Below, in pieces: positions 16,211-24,682 of a stretch of DNA of 64,000 nt. The first letter of the stretch is position 1, and each line of letters starts with the position of its first letter. The translations under genes were made by a program, and so were the position numbers. Source of the stretch: Streptomyces sp. HUAS YS2 (GTDB lineage Bacteria; Actinomycetota; Actinomycetes; Streptomycetales; Streptomycetaceae); NCBI RefSeq assembly GCF_033343995.1, contig NZ_CP137573.1:3257001-3321000 (forward strand). The letters are read 5' to 3'. The notes beneath the pieces are model-generated. The model was not told the origin of the DNA. It saw nothing but the letters and a program-made list of their open reading frames with translations, and ran no database searches.

Positions 16211-17478
16211 CCGTCCGCCCTCTCCATCTCGAGTTCCACTTCGGTGCCGTCCCCCGGCGCCGACTTCAGCCGGGCGGTGCCGCCGTTGCGCTGCATCCTG
16301 CCGATGATCGACTCCCGGACGCCCATCCGGTCGCCGGGCACCGCGTCCAGGTCGAAGCCCGGCCCCCGGTCCCGTACGGACACGAACACCCGCCGGCCCT
16401 CGACCTCCGCGTAGACCTGGACGGCCCCGCCCTCGCCACCGTACTTCGCGGCGTTCACCATGGCCTCGCGCGCGGCCTGCATCTGGGCCACGAGCCCGTC
16501 GTCGAGCGGGCAGTCGCCGACCACCACGACCTCCAGCGGCACGCCGTGCTTGTCCTCCACCTCGGCCGCCGCCTTCTTCACCGCCTCGGCGAGCGTGTCC
16601 GGTGTCTCGTCCTCGTCCTTGCCGGTGCCCTCGGGCTTGTACAGCCAGTTCCGCAGCTCCCGCTCCTGCGCGCGGGCCAGCCTGCGCACCTCCCCCGGAT
16701 CCTCCGCGTTCCGCTGGATCAGGGTGAGGGTGTGCAGCACGGAGTCGTGGACGTGGGCGGCCACCTCGGCACGCTCCTGGGCGCGGATGCGCATCGTCCG
16801 CTCCTCGGAGAGGTCCTGCGACATCCTGATCAGCCAGGGTCCGGCGAGCAGCGCGATGCCGCCGAGGACCGCGATGGCGGCGGTGACCGCGGTGCCGAGC
16901 TGCGCGGCGGAGCCGCGGACCACGACGAAGGCGGTCAGGCCGAGGCCGACCAGGCCGACCCCGGCGAGGCCGCGGGCGATCTGCAGCGTGCGCCGGCGGC
17001 GGCCCTCCTCGGTCCAGCTGGCCCGGCGGGCGTTGTCCGCCTGCCGCCAGACCAGGATGACGCCGAGCCCGATGAGCAGGGTGGGCCAGATGTAGCGGTT
17101 GGCGCTGCCGCCGAGGTCGATGTTGCTCACGAACACGGCGGCCCCGATCGCCAGCGCGATCAGCGCGAAGACCTGGCCCCGGTCCGGCTTGCGCAGCCGC
17201 CGCCGGCCGTCGGGGGCCGTCTCGAAGAGCGACCGCGGCTCGGGAGCCCGGCCACCGACGCCGAGCGGGACCACGATCCAGAACACCGCGTACAGCAGCG
17301 AGCCGAGCCCGTCGGCGAAGAACAGCGCGAGGAACACGAACCGCACCCACACGACGGGCAGTCCGAGGTGGCCGGCGAGGCCGCGCGCGACACCGCCGAG
17401 CATCCGGCCGTCGGCACTCCGGTAGAGCTTGCGCAGCGGCGGTTCGTCGGTCTCGGTCGGATGGGCGGCAACGGGCAT
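16207..17478 (-). CDS. PspC-domain sensor histidine kinase
   Basis: A 423-residue membrane histidine kinase. An N-terminal PspC domain (about 15-75; LYRSADGRMLGGVARGLAGH) precedes four to five more transmembrane helices (to about 215). A HisKA_3 dimerisation domain has the phosphorylated H244 in HVHDSVLHTL, and the HATPase domain shows N-box EAMVNAAKYGG and G-box RDRGPGFD. The gene starts at ATG 17478 and overlaps its response regulator. PspC domains sense membrane stress; together with the divergent PspC protein at 17653 this suggests a membrane-stress circuit. Confidence 0.92.
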   Translation of the reverse strand: MPVAAHPTETDEPPLRKLYRSADGRMLGGVARGLAGHLGLPVVWVRFVFLALFFADGLGSLLYAVFWIVVPLGVGGRAPEPRSLFETAPDGRRRLRKPDRGQVFALIALAIGAAVFVSNIDLGGSANRYIWPTLLIGLGVILVWRQADNARRASWTEEGRRRRTLQIARGLAGVGLVGLGLTAFVVVRGSAAQLGTAVTAAIAVLGGIALLAGPWLIRMSQDLSEERTMRIRAQERAEVAAHVHDSVLHTLTLIQRNAEDPGEVRRLARAQERELRNWLYKPEGTGKDEDETPDTLAEAVKKAAAEVEDKHGVPLEVVVVGDCPLDDGLVAQMQAAREAMVNAAKYGGEGGAVQVYAEVEGRRVFVSVRDRGPGFDLDAVPGDRMGVRESIIGRMQRNGGTARLKSAPGDGTEVELEMERADG

Positions 17479-17652
17479 GCCCCGATCGTCACATGCGGGC
17501 GGGGCCGTGGACATCAGGGTCGGCCCTGAGATGCACCCGGAGACGGCCGGCGGGCACGTACGGCGCGCATGTACGCGCCGGTCGTGAATATCAGGGACGT
17601 GCCAGGGTCGTCCCCGGTGCCGCGGCCGGACGCGGCCCCCCACCATGGACGC

Positions 17653-18966
17653 ATGACACGTTCGACCACCACCGAGAAGGCCCCGCCGCCGGCCGTCGAC
17701 GCCCCGCCACTGCGCCGGGCACGACGGCAGAAGGTCGTGGCCGGGGTCTGCGGCGGCCTGGCACGGCACTTCGACCTGGACCCGGTGATCTTCCGGATCG
17801 CGGTCGGCGTCCTGTCGGCGGCCGGCGGCGTCGGACTGATCTTCTACGGCTTCGCCTGGCTGGCGCTCCCCCTGGAGGGGGAGGAGGAGAACGAGGCGCG
17901 CCGGCTGCTCACCGGCCGGGTCGACGGGGCCTCGCTGACCGCCGTGATGACGGCGCTGGTCGGCAGCGGGCTCTTCCTCACCATGAGCGGCAACGGCAGC
18001 ACCCTCTCCTTCGCGATGATGCTGTCGATCGCGGTGTGCGGCGCGGCCATCTGGTCCCAGCGCCGCCGCCAGGCAGGGACGGGCGAGCCGGACGGCCGGG
18101 TGCGCCGGGACGCCACGGCCGCGCAGGCCGTGGCCGACGCCGCGCCGCCGGAGACCAAGGCCCCGCCCCTCGCGGACGCGCCGTCGTGGTGGCGGGACCC
18201 GATCGTCAAGGACGGGTCGACCGGCCCGGTGCCGGTCGGCTACCTGTGGGGCCCGCTCGACGAGGACCAGGAAGCCGCCGCCGAGGCCCGTACGCCGTGG
18301 GGCGGCCCGGCCGCCGTGCCGCGCGCGGCACGCGGAGCGCGGTCCATCGGCGGCCGGGTGGTCCTCCTCGCGCTGGTCGCCGGGGGACTGGGCACCGGCC
18401 TGTCGTGGGAGGCCCAGCCCCTGGGCACGGCCGTCCAGATCGGCCTGGTCTGCGCTCTGGGCGTGCTCGGCCTGGGCATGATGCTGAGCAGCTTCCTGGG
18501 CCGTACCGGCTCCGGCACCGTCTTCGTCACACTCGTCGCCAGTGGCCTGCTCGCGGTCTCCGCCGCGCTGCCCTCCGACATCGGCACGCACTGGGTCCGC
18601 ACGACGTGGCAGCCCGCGACCGTCGCCGCGGTGCAGCCGCGGTACGAGATGGGCACCGGCGTCGGCACGCTCGACCTGTCCCGTCTGGCGATCCCGGCCG
18701 GGACGACCGTCCGCACCGGCGCCGAGGGCGACGCGGGCAGGCTGAAGGTGATCGTGCCGAGGAACGTGACCGTGCACCTGGTCGCCAGGACCCGCTTCGC
18801 CGACCTGCGGATGCCCGGCGAGCGCTCCGACGACATCCGGGTGCGGGGCGACTTCACGGAACGCCGCACGCTCGCCCCGCCGGCCGGCGTGAAGCCCGGC
18901 GGCACGCTGGAACTGCGTCTGGATCTGGGATACGGACAGGTGGAGGTCGACCGTGCTGCTGCATGA
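17653..18966 (+). CDS. PspC domain-containing membrane protein
   Basis: A 437-residue protein starting at ATG 17653. The N-terminal PspC domain (about 20-80; RRQKVVAGVCGGLARHFDL) is followed by transmembrane helices around 95-135 and 240-325. A C-terminal domain of beta-strands reads GTGVGTLDLSRLAIPAG, LKVIVPRNVTVHL and LDLGYGQVEVDRAAA, resembling the LiaF-type adhesin/DUF4097-like beta-helix that modulates envelope-stress kinases. It is divergent from the PspC histidine kinase, 174 bases apart, so it is likely a modulator of that kinase (inference). No good ribosome site is seen; leaderless start is possible. Its last 14 bases overlap the next gene. Confidence 0.85.
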   Translation: MTRSTTTEKAPPPAVDAPPLRRARRQKVVAGVCGGLARHFDLDPVIFRIAVGVLSAAGGVGLIFYGFAWLALPLEGEEENEARRLLTGRVDGASLTAVMTALVGSGLFLTMSGNGSTLSFAMMLSIAVCGAAIWSQRRRQAGTGEPDGRVRRDATAAQAVADAAPPETKAPPLADAPSWWRDPIVKDGSTGPVPVGYLWGPLDEDQEAAAEARTPWGGPAAVPRAARGARSIGGRVVLLALVAGGLGTGLSWEAQPLGTAVQIGLVCALGVLGLGMMLSSFLGRTGSGTVFVTLVASGLLAVSAALPSDIGTHWVRTTWQPATVAAVQPRYEMGTGVGTLDLSRLAIPAGTTVRTGAEGDAGRLKVIVPRNVTVHLVARTRFADLRMPGERSDDIRVRGDFTERRTLAPPAGVKPGGTLELRLDLGYGQVEVDRAAA

Positions 18967-19216
18967 GTTCCGTCCCGGCCGACTGCTCGCGGGCGCGACC
19001 GCGCTGACCCTGGCGGTGCTGTACGGCGGCGACGCCGCGGGCGCCTGGGTCACCCCCTGGTACCTGGTGTTCCCGGTGACCTGCGGCGGCCTGGCTCTCG
19101 CGGGCCTCGCGGCCCTGGTCGCCTACCGGTTGCGACGCCGTCGTTCGGCGATCAGCGCGTCCAGCGAGAACACCGACGCCCCGGCGAGCACCAGCGGCAG
19201 CCAGGCCATCAGGTAG
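18953..19216 (+). CDS. Small membrane protein, coupled to the PspC gene
   Basis: An 87-residue protein starting with GTG at 18953, inside the end of the PspC gene, so probably translated by coupling. Two hydrophobic segments are visible (LLAGATALTLAVLYGG and LVFPVTCGGLALAGLAALVAY), then an RLRRRRS stop-transfer motif and a polar tail. The final 94 bases overlap the convergent DoxX gene. Function unknown. In related genomes this position usually holds a small membrane protein (from memory), which supports the call. Confidence 0.65.
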   Translation: MLLHEFRPGRLLAGATALTLAVLYGGDAAGAWVTPWYLVFPVTCGGLALAGLAALVAYRLRRRRSAISASSENTDAPASTSGSQAIR

Positions 19217-19629
19217 GCGAGGTCGTTGCCGTAGTAGTACGGCTTCACCTGCCAGCTCACGGTCAGCCACAGGCTCAGCGAGATCAGCGCCCCGCCGAGG
19301 GCGGCGACCCGGGCGAACAGCCCGGCCAGGGTGCCGAGGCCGACGGCCAGCTCGCCGACGGCGATCGCGTAGCCGAACCCGCTGGGGCTCTTCAGGGCCA
19401 GGTCGACCATCGCGGGGATCGCGGCGCCGTCGCGGACGCCGCGCATCATCTCGCCGATCGAGCCGCTGCCGGTGTCGGAGAGGAACGCCGGGTCGGTGAG
19501 CTTGTCGAGCCCGGCGTAGATGAAGGTGACGCCGAGGAAGACGCGCAGCGGCAGCAGGGCGTACCGCGACGCCGTCGCCCTCCAGCCGTCGATCCCGTCG
19601 TCCGCCGTCGCCCGGTGCAGGTTCGTCAT
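19123..19629 (-). CDS. DoxX family membrane protein
   Basis: A 168-residue DoxX-type protein with four transmembrane helices: LLPLRVFLGVTFIYAGLDKL, a central FGYAIAVGELAVGLGTLAGL pair and a C-terminal AYLMAWLPLVLAGASV. The signature FIYAGLDKLTDP and the GELAVGLG motif are typical. DoxX proteins occur in thiol/oxidative-stress membrane complexes; the exact activity is uncertain. The ATG at 19629 follows GGAGAGG; the longer open frame to 19713 lacks a start signal. The 3' end overlaps the small membrane gene on the other strand. Confidence 0.85.
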   Translation of the reverse strand: MTNLHRATADDGIDGWRATASRYALLPLRVFLGVTFIYAGLDKLTDPAFLSDTGSGSIGEMMRGVRDGAAIPAMVDLALKSPSGFGYAIAVGELAVGLGTLAGLFARVAALGGALISLSLWLTVSWQVKPYYYGNDLAYLMAWLPLVLAGASVFSLDALIAERRRRNR

Positions 19630-19718
19630 CGCCGGTCCGCCTCTCCCACGCCACTGTCCGCAGAACCGATTGTCCTCGGACCCCCTGCCAGGAGGTACGT
19701 GGGAGGGGGCCACAAGGC

Positions 19719-20948
19719 TCAGTCGGCGACGTCGATCGTGACCCGGTCGGTCTCCAGGCCGGCGGCGGTGACCACCGACACCTCCACCCGGCCGGGCTCC
19801 ACGTCCGCCGGCAGCGGGACGGTGAGCACGCCGTCGGTCGGGTTGGCGAAGCCGCCCGGCACCGGGACCAGCGGCACGTGCGTGTGCACCGGCCCGATCC
19901 GCACGACCAGCCGAGTCAGCGCCTCGGGCCCGGCGGCGCCCGGGGGCACGAAGCCCGCGCCGCGGATCTCGATGTCGTCACCGATCCGGATCGGCGCGTC
20001 CAGGTCACCCGCCTCGCGGGCCCGGACCACCGAGAGGACCACCGGCCGGCCGCCCTCCGCGCCCTTCCCGGCGAGGTACCCGGCCGTCGACACCCCCACC
20101 AGGACGACGAGCGACCACGGGAGCTGCGGCAGCCGGGCAGGCGCGCCGGCCAGTTCGGCCGCTGCGTACACGAGGGCCACGGCGGAGACCAGGACGTACT
20201 GGACGTCGGCGAGGCAGGCCCGGCCGCCGTCGTCGCAGAGCAGGTCGGCGGCGCGCGGCCGGTCCGCGCGCACCTTCTGCAGCCGCCGCCCCAGGACCCG
20301 TACGAGCACGATCCGGCGCACGGCGACGGCGGTCACCGACACCAGCGCGAACACGGTGAGGAGGCCGGCGCCCCGGTTGAGCCCGAGGTCCACCGGCCCC
20401 GCGCCGGCGACCCGGCACAGCGCAAGCAGCAGCACGGTGTGGCCGGCGAACAACAGCCAGGCCGCCGCGACGGTACGGGAGGTGGAGAGCCGGTTGTCCT
20501 CGCCGAGCAGCGGGGCGAGGAGGCCGCCGCGGGCGCGGTGCGCGAGCGCGGCGGCGAGCAGCGCGGCGGCGGTGAGGACGGCGGCGAGCAGGGCGCAGGT
20601 CCGGGCGGTGGTCCAGCCGGCGCCGATCGCGGTGAACGCCTGGGCGAGCAGCAGCGCCACCAGTCCCCCGCCGACGCCGAGCAGGCTGGCCCGGCGGACC
20701 CGGGCGGTCCACTCCTCGCCGGCGGCGCGCCCGCGCGCGGTGACGGCGCGGGCGGACTGGGCGAGTTCGTCGGAGACCCACTGCCTGGACGCGACGGGCG
20801 AGTGGGCCAGCGCGGCGGGCACGCCGCGTCCGGCTGCCAGTTCCTCCCGGCGGGCGAGGAAGGCGGCGACGGCGCGGCGGTGTGCCTCGCGCCCGCCGTG
20901 CGCGCACGCCGTCCGGTCGGCGCACTGTTCCGCCTCCTGCAGCGCCAC
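19719..20948 (-). CDS. Polytopic membrane protein with C-terminal beta domain
   Basis: A 409-residue protein. I place the start at GTG 20948, six bases after GGGGAG; a TTG at 20996 has no ribosome site. The N-terminal ~85 residues are charged and helical with two cysteines. Seven to eight hydrophobic segments follow (about 90-300). The last ~115 residues look like an extracytoplasmic beta-sandwich (IRIGDDIEIRGAGFVPP, VPLPADVEPGRVEVSVVTAAG) that resembles an IPT/TIG fold. I do not recognise a family with a known role. Confidence 0.7.
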   Translation of the reverse strand: MALQEAEQCADRTACAHGGREAHRRAVAAFLARREELAAGRGVPAALAHSPVASRQWVSDELAQSARAVTARGRAAGEEWTARVRRASLLGVGGGLVALLLAQAFTAIGAGWTTARTCALLAAVLTAAALLAAALAHRARGGLLAPLLGEDNRLSTSRTVAAAWLLFAGHTVLLLALCRVAGAGPVDLGLNRGAGLLTVFALVSVTAVAVRRIVLVRVLGRRLQKVRADRPRAADLLCDDGGRACLADVQYVLVSAVALVYAAAELAGAPARLPQLPWSLVVLVGVSTAGYLAGKGAEGGRPVVLSVVRAREAGDLDAPIRIGDDIEIRGAGFVPPGAAGPEALTRLVVRIGPVHTHVPLVPVPGGFANPTDGVLTVPLPADVEPGRVEVSVVTAAGLETDRVTIDVAD

Positions 20949-21119
20949 GGCGCACTCCCCTGCCGGTTTGGTCGATGTTCCCGGGCCGACCGTCAACTGC
21001 CGTCCGAGTACACGGAATTGTGCCGCACGGAGGGAGTCCTTCCGGTGCTCCGCGCGCCCCGCCGGAGAGTGATTGCCGCCTGATCGTATTGACGAGTCAG
21101 TCGCTCATATCCGACTTGG

Positions 21120-21908
21120 CTACGACAGCAGTTCGGGCTCCGCACGACTGATCCGGTTCCACAGCGGCTGATAGCTGAACCAGGCCACCAGGTCGTTGCC
21201 GGTCTGGGACCGGGAGGCGAGCGCGTCCTTGTGCCCGATGAGGACCGGCTTGCCCGCGGCCCGCGCGGCGAGCTGGATCCGGCAGGCGCGCTCCATCTGG
21301 ATGAACCACCAGGCCGCCGCGTCGACGGAGCCGCCGACGGTGAGCAGTCCGTGGTTGCGCAGCACGAGCGCCTTGTACGGGCCGAGGGCGGCGGCGATCG
21401 CCGGCCCCTCGTCCTGGTCGACGGCCGCGCCGGTGAACGCGTCGAAGAGGGCGTGGTCGCGGTAGAAGTCGCAGGACTCCTGGGTGATCGGCTCGATCAG
21501 CTCGCCGAGCGCGGACAGCGCGCGGCCGTGGACGGTGTGGGCGTGGGCGACGGCGACCACCTCGGGCCGGGCGCGGTGCACGGCGGCGTGCACCCCGAAG
21601 GCCGCCTGGTTGACGCGGTGCGCGCCGTGCCGGACCCGGCCGTCCCCGTCGACGAGGAGCAGGTCGCTCGCGGTCATCTCGGCGAACGGCACGGCGAACG
21701 GGTTCACCCAGTAGCAGTCGTCGTACTCGGGGTCCCGGGCGGTGAGGTGACCGGAGACGCCGTCCTCGTATCCGAACCGTCCGAAGAGCCGGAGCGCGCC
21801 CGCGAGCCGCTGCCTGCGGTACGTCCGCTCCTCGTCGGCGGTCGCGTGGACGGGGGGCGTCGCGAAGTGGAGCCGATCCGCGGGTATGGGGGCCGGTGTC
21901 TCGCTCAT
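21120..21908 (-). CDS. Class II aldolase/adducin family protein
   Basis: A 262-residue protein of the class II aldolase/adducin fold. The family's zinc site is visible: VNQAAFGVHAAVHRARP, VAVAHAHTVHG (His pair) and, later, VLRNHGLLTVG with the third His; GVSGHLTARDP is the N-terminal phosphate-loop region. Members cleave or isomerise phosphorylated sugars (fuculose- or ribulose-phosphate) but many have unknown substrates. The ATG at 21908 starts MSETPAPIPADRLHF. It stands alone between the membrane protein and guaA. Confidence 0.85.
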   Translation of the reverse strand: MSETPAPIPADRLHFATPPVHATADEERTYRRQRLAGALRLFGRFGYEDGVSGHLTARDPEYDDCYWVNPFAVPFAEMTASDLLLVDGDGRVRHGAHRVNQAAFGVHAAVHRARPEVVAVAHAHTVHGRALSALGELIEPITQESCDFYRDHALFDAFTGAAVDQDEGPAIAAALGPYKALVLRNHGLLTVGGSVDAAAWWFIQMERACRIQLAARAAGKPVLIGHKDALASRSQTGNDLVAWFSYQPLWNRISRAEPELLS

Positions 21909-21967
21909 GGGCGGGAAGGTAACGCCGGGCCGTCGAACTGACCAGAGAGATCACACGCCGAAAGCGG

Positions 21968-22005
21968 CGGAGCCGCCGCCCCTGCGCGAGGGGGCGGCGG
22001 CTCCG
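21968..22005 (-). terminator. Terminator downstream of guaA
   Basis: A perfect 15-base inverted repeat (21968-21982 and 21991-22005) with an 8-base loop follows the guaA stop. Confidence 0.85.
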
Positions 22006-22024
22006 ACGGTGGAACGCGGTGGGA

Positions 22025-23614
22025 CTACTCCCACTCGATGGTGCCCGGCGGCTTGCTGGTCACGTCGAGGACGACGCGGTTCACGTCGGCGACCTCGTTG
22101 GTGATCCGGGTGGAGATCCGCGCGAGCACGTCGTACGGCAGGCGCGACCAGTCCGCGGTCATGGCGTCCTCGGACGACACGGGGCGCAGCACGATCGGGT
22201 GGCCGTAGGTGCGGCCGTCGCCCTGGACGCCCACGGAGCGGACGTCGGCGAGCAGCACCACCGGGCACTGCCAGATCTCGCGGTCGAGACCGGCGGCCGT
22301 CAGCTCCTCGCGGGCGATCGCGTCGGCCTCGCGGAGCAGGTCGAGGCGGTCCTTGGTGACCTCGCCGACGATGCGGATGCCGAGACCGGGGCCGGGGAAC
22401 GGCTGGCGCTGGACGATCTCGTCCGGCAGGCCGAGCTCCTGGCCGACCATACGGACCTCGTCCTTGAACAGCTGGCGCAGCGGCTCGACGAGCTCGAACT
22501 CGATGTCGTCGGGGAGGCCGCCCACGTTGTGGTGGGACTTGATGTTGGCGGTGCCGGTGCCGCCGCCGGACTCGACGATGTCCGGGTAGAGCGTGCCCTG
22601 GACCAGGAACGCGACCTCGGGGCCCTCCTCCTGGAGGATCTCCAGCTGCGCCTGCTCGAACACGCGGATGAACTCGCGGCCGATGATCTTGCGCTTGGTC
22701 TCCGGGTCGGAGACGCCGGCCAGCGCGTCGAGGAAGCGCTGCTGCGCGTCGACGACCTTCAGGTTGGCGCCGGTGGCGGCCACGAAGTCCTTCTCGACCT
22801 GCTCGGTCTCGCCCTTGCGCATCAGACCGTGGTCGACGTACACGCAGGTGAGCTGCGAGCCGATGGCCTTCTGCACCAGCGCGGCGGCCACGGCCGAGTC
22901 GACGCCGCCGGAGAGACCGCAGATGGCGCGCTTGTCGCCGACCTGGGCACGGATCGCCGCGACCTGCTCCTCGATGACGTTGCCGGTGGTCCAGCTCGGC
23001 TCGATGCCGGCGCCGCGGTAGAGGAAGTGCTCCAGGATCTGCTGGCCGTGCGTGGAGTGCAGCACCTCGGGGTGGTACTGGACGCCGTACAGCTTCTTCT
23101 CGTCGTTCTCGAAGGCGGCGACCGGCACGACGTCGGTGGACGCGGTGACGGTGAAGCCCTCGGGGGCGGCGGAGCAGGCGTCGCCGTGCGACATCCACAC
23201 GGACTGCTCGACCGGCGTGCCCTCGAACAGCGTCGAGCCGGCCTTGGAGACGTGCAGCGGGGTACGGCCGTACTCGCGGGCGCCCGTGTTGTCGACGGTG
23301 CCGCCGAGCGTGGTCGCCATCAGCTGGAAGCCGTAGCACATGCCGAAGACCGGGACGCCGGCCTCGAAGATCGCGCGGTCCAGCCGCGGGGCGCCCTCGG
23401 CGTACACGGAGGAGGGGCCGCCGGAGAGGATGATCGCCTTCGGGTTCTTCGCGAGCATCTCGGCCACCGGCATGGTGGACGGGACGATCTCGCTATAGAC
23501 CCGCGCCTCACGGACACGGCGGGCGATGAGCTGGGCGTACTGGGCGCCGAAATCGACAACGAGGACTACGTCCGGGTTGGAGTGGGGCGCGGCAGCGGGG
23601 TGCGCTGAGGACAC
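22025..23614 (-). CDS. guaA: GMP synthase (glutamine-hydrolysing)
   Basis: A 529-residue enzyme that converts XMP, glutamine and ATP to GMP. The N-terminal class I glutamine amidotransferase domain (about 15-205) has the nucleophile Cys in [11 protein letters not shown] and the His-x-Glu pair in QYHPEVLHS. The ATP-pyrophosphatase domain has the P-loop [12 protein letters not shown] (about 240). The dimerisation domain ends in the typical KPPGTIEWE. The GTG at 23614 gives normal length. Together with guaB (45594) it supplies GMP, although the two are 22 kb apart. Confidence 0.97.
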   Translation of the reverse strand: MSSAHPAAAPHSNPDVVLVVDFGAQYAQLIARRVREARVYSEIVPSTMPVAEMLAKNPKAIILSGGPSSVYAEGAPRLDRAIFEAGVPVFGMCYGFQLMATTLGGTVDNTGAREYGRTPLHVSKAGSTLFEGTPVEQSVWMSHGDACSAAPEGFTVTASTDVVPVAAFENDEKKLYGVQYHPEVLHSTHGQQILEHFLYRGAGIEPSWTTGNVIEEQVAAIRAQVGDKRAICGLSGGVDSAVAAALVQKAIGSQLTCVYVDHGLMRKGETEQVEKDFVAATGANLKVVDAQQRFLDALAGVSDPETKRKIIGREFIRVFEQAQLEILQEEGPEVAFLVQGTLYPDIVESGGGTGTANIKSHHNVGGLPDDIEFELVEPLRQLFKDEVRMVGQELGLPDEIVQRQPFPGPGLGIRIVGEVTKDRLDLLREADAIAREELTAAGLDREIWQCPVVLLADVRSVGVQGDGRTYGHPIVLRPVSSEDAMTADWSRLPYDVLARISTRITNEVADVNRVVLDVTSKPPGTIEWE

Positions 23615-23708
23615 TACGGCGGCCTTCCGGCGGGGGTTGGGAGGGGTCTCTATTTGTCGATTCTACCGGCGCGCCGGTAGTCCCTTTCGTCTCACCATCC
23701 GAACCCGG

Positions 23709-23739
23709 TTGACCGGGCCGTTGCAAACGGGGCCATACT
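23709..23739 (+). promoter_or_regulatory. Candidate promoter for the chorismate mutase leader
   Basis: TTGACC (23709-23714) and CATACT (23734-23739) are separated by 19 bases. The predicted start of transcription coincides with the leader-peptide ATG at 23747, which would make the leader peptide leaderless. The spacing is slightly long, so this is tentative. Confidence 0.45.
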
Positions 23740-23746
23740 GTCCCCC

Positions 23747-23818
23747 ATGCGCAAGCTCACGATCTTCTCCTTTACCTATGGCAACCGGCCCACCGGCTGC
23801 CATGGTCGTGCTGCTTGA
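23747..23818 (+). CDS. Leader peptide of a Phe/Tyr attenuator
   Basis: A 23-codon frame from ATG 23747 to TGA 23818 reads MRKLTIFSFTYGNRPTGCHG and ends RAA. Phe7, Phe9 and Tyr11 are clustered, and two of them use TTT and TAT, codons that are rare in this genome. A hairpin (ATGGCAACCGG with CCGGCTGCCAT, 23778-23803) starts right at the Tyr codon, and a terminator lies 25 bases after the stop. This is the layout of a ribosome-mediated attenuator. Shortage of charged tRNA-Phe or tRNA-Tyr would stall the ribosome at codons 7-11. Confidence 0.7.
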   Translation: MRKLTIFSFTYGNRPTGCHGRAA

Positions 23819-23842
23819 GCAACTGACAAGCGACTTCCCAGG

Positions 23843-23880
23843 CGCCCCGGGCCGACAAGGCCCGGGGCGTTCTGCGTTTC
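23843..23880 (+). terminator. Attenuator terminator before chorismate mutase
   Basis: A perfect 11-base inverted repeat (23843-23853 and 23859-23869) with loop GACAA is followed by a T-rich tract, TTCTGCGTTTC. A possible competing antiterminator pairs 23786-23791 (CGGCCC) with 23849-23854 (GGGCCG). Confidence 0.75.
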
Positions 23881-23931
23881 TCCGGGCCGAACCGCTCCGG
23901 GGCCTCCCGCACCGAACCGACGAGGAGCCCC

Positions 23932-24222
23932 ATGACCGTCCCGACCCAGACCGAGAAGACCGGCGCCCGCACGAACGAGGCGGCGGCGCTGATCGGCGAC
24001 GCCCGCGAGCGCATCGACGCGCTCGACGACCGGATCATCGGACTGATCCAGGAACGGATGGCCGTCTCGGCCGTCATCCAGGAGGCCCGGATCTCCTCGG
24101 GCGGCCGCCGGGTGAACCTGGCCCGCGAGATGGAGGTCCTCGGCCACTACCGCGACGCGCTGGGCAAGCCGGGCACGGCCCTGGCGATGACGATGCTGGA
24201 GCTGTGCCGGGGCCGCATCTGA
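23932..24222 (+). CDS. Chorismate mutase (AroQ type)
   Basis: A 96-residue AroQ-class enzyme that converts chorismate to prephenate, the branch to Phe and Tyr. The helical fold is recognisable from RIDALDDRIIGLIQERMAVS, VIQEARISSGGRRVNLAREM and the C-terminal LAMTMLELCRGRI. The Arg, Lys/Gln and Glu positions of the active site fit the small monofunctional type. ATG 23932 follows GAGGAG. It is transcribed after a leader peptide rich in Phe and Tyr codons and a terminator, so end-product attenuation is likely. The gene runs away from guaA. Confidence 0.9.
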   Translation: MTVPTQTEKTGARTNEAAALIGDARERIDALDDRIIGLIQERMAVSAVIQEARISSGGRRVNLAREMEVLGHYRDALGKPGTALAMTMLELCRGRI

Positions 24223-24611
24223 CCGCCGGGCGGGCTGCCGGGGAGCACGCCGAACGACTGCCGGGGAACCGCCTGACCGGTTGCCCGTGAACGCCCGTAC
24301 GGTTCCTCTCTCACCCGTACGGCGCGTGACCGGCCGCGCCGGCGGTTCGTTGGTCCCGTTGTCCGTGCCAGCCAGGGGCGGGCCAGAAGAACCCACGCGT
24401 GGCTTCGCTGGGGCGTGTGACGCACCGCAGGTGCGTCGTGGGACCGCGCCCCGGCGCTCGTGACCGGACGGCAGGGGACAGCAGCCCGGTCACCCAGAAA
24501 GGACGGTCGGTCCCGGGGACGCCCGGGGCCGACCGCATCCGCCCGTACCTGTGCCGTCTGCACCGTCCCGTACGAGTCCCCCGAGCGCCGCCTTCCCCAC
24601 GGCGCCGACGC
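24223..24611. other. Gene-free region with strong hairpins
   Basis: About 390 bases without a convincing gene, between chorismate mutase and a convergent surface-protein gene. Two stable inverted repeats are present: GACGCACC/GGTGCGTC (24419-24437, 3-base loop) and a 14-base stem at 24504-24535 (one G-U pair, loop GACG). Either could be part of a small RNA or the terminator of chorismate mutase. AGAAAGGA before the second resembles a ribosome site, but no good reading frame follows. Confidence 0.5.
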
Positions 24612-24655
24612 CGAGGGCCCCGCCCGCGCGACCATCGCCGCGAGCGGGGCCCTCG
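24612..24655 (-). terminator. Terminator of the LAXTG surface-protein gene
   Basis: A perfect 12-base inverted repeat (24612-24623 and 24644-24655) with a 20-base loop lies 28 bases beyond the stop of the gene at 24683. Confidence 0.65.
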
Positions 24656-24682
24656 TTCGCCTGCCGGTCAGGTCGTCGCCGG

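Noticed and set aside
20949..21119. Extra gene or N-terminal extension before the membrane protein at 19719
   Set aside because: The extension from TTG 20996 has no ribosome site; GTG 20948 has a strong one.
24223..24682. tRNA gene or small protein in the gap after chorismate mutase
   Set aside because: No cloverleaf or TTCGA-type T-loop context is found, and the short frames lack codon bias and ribosome sites.
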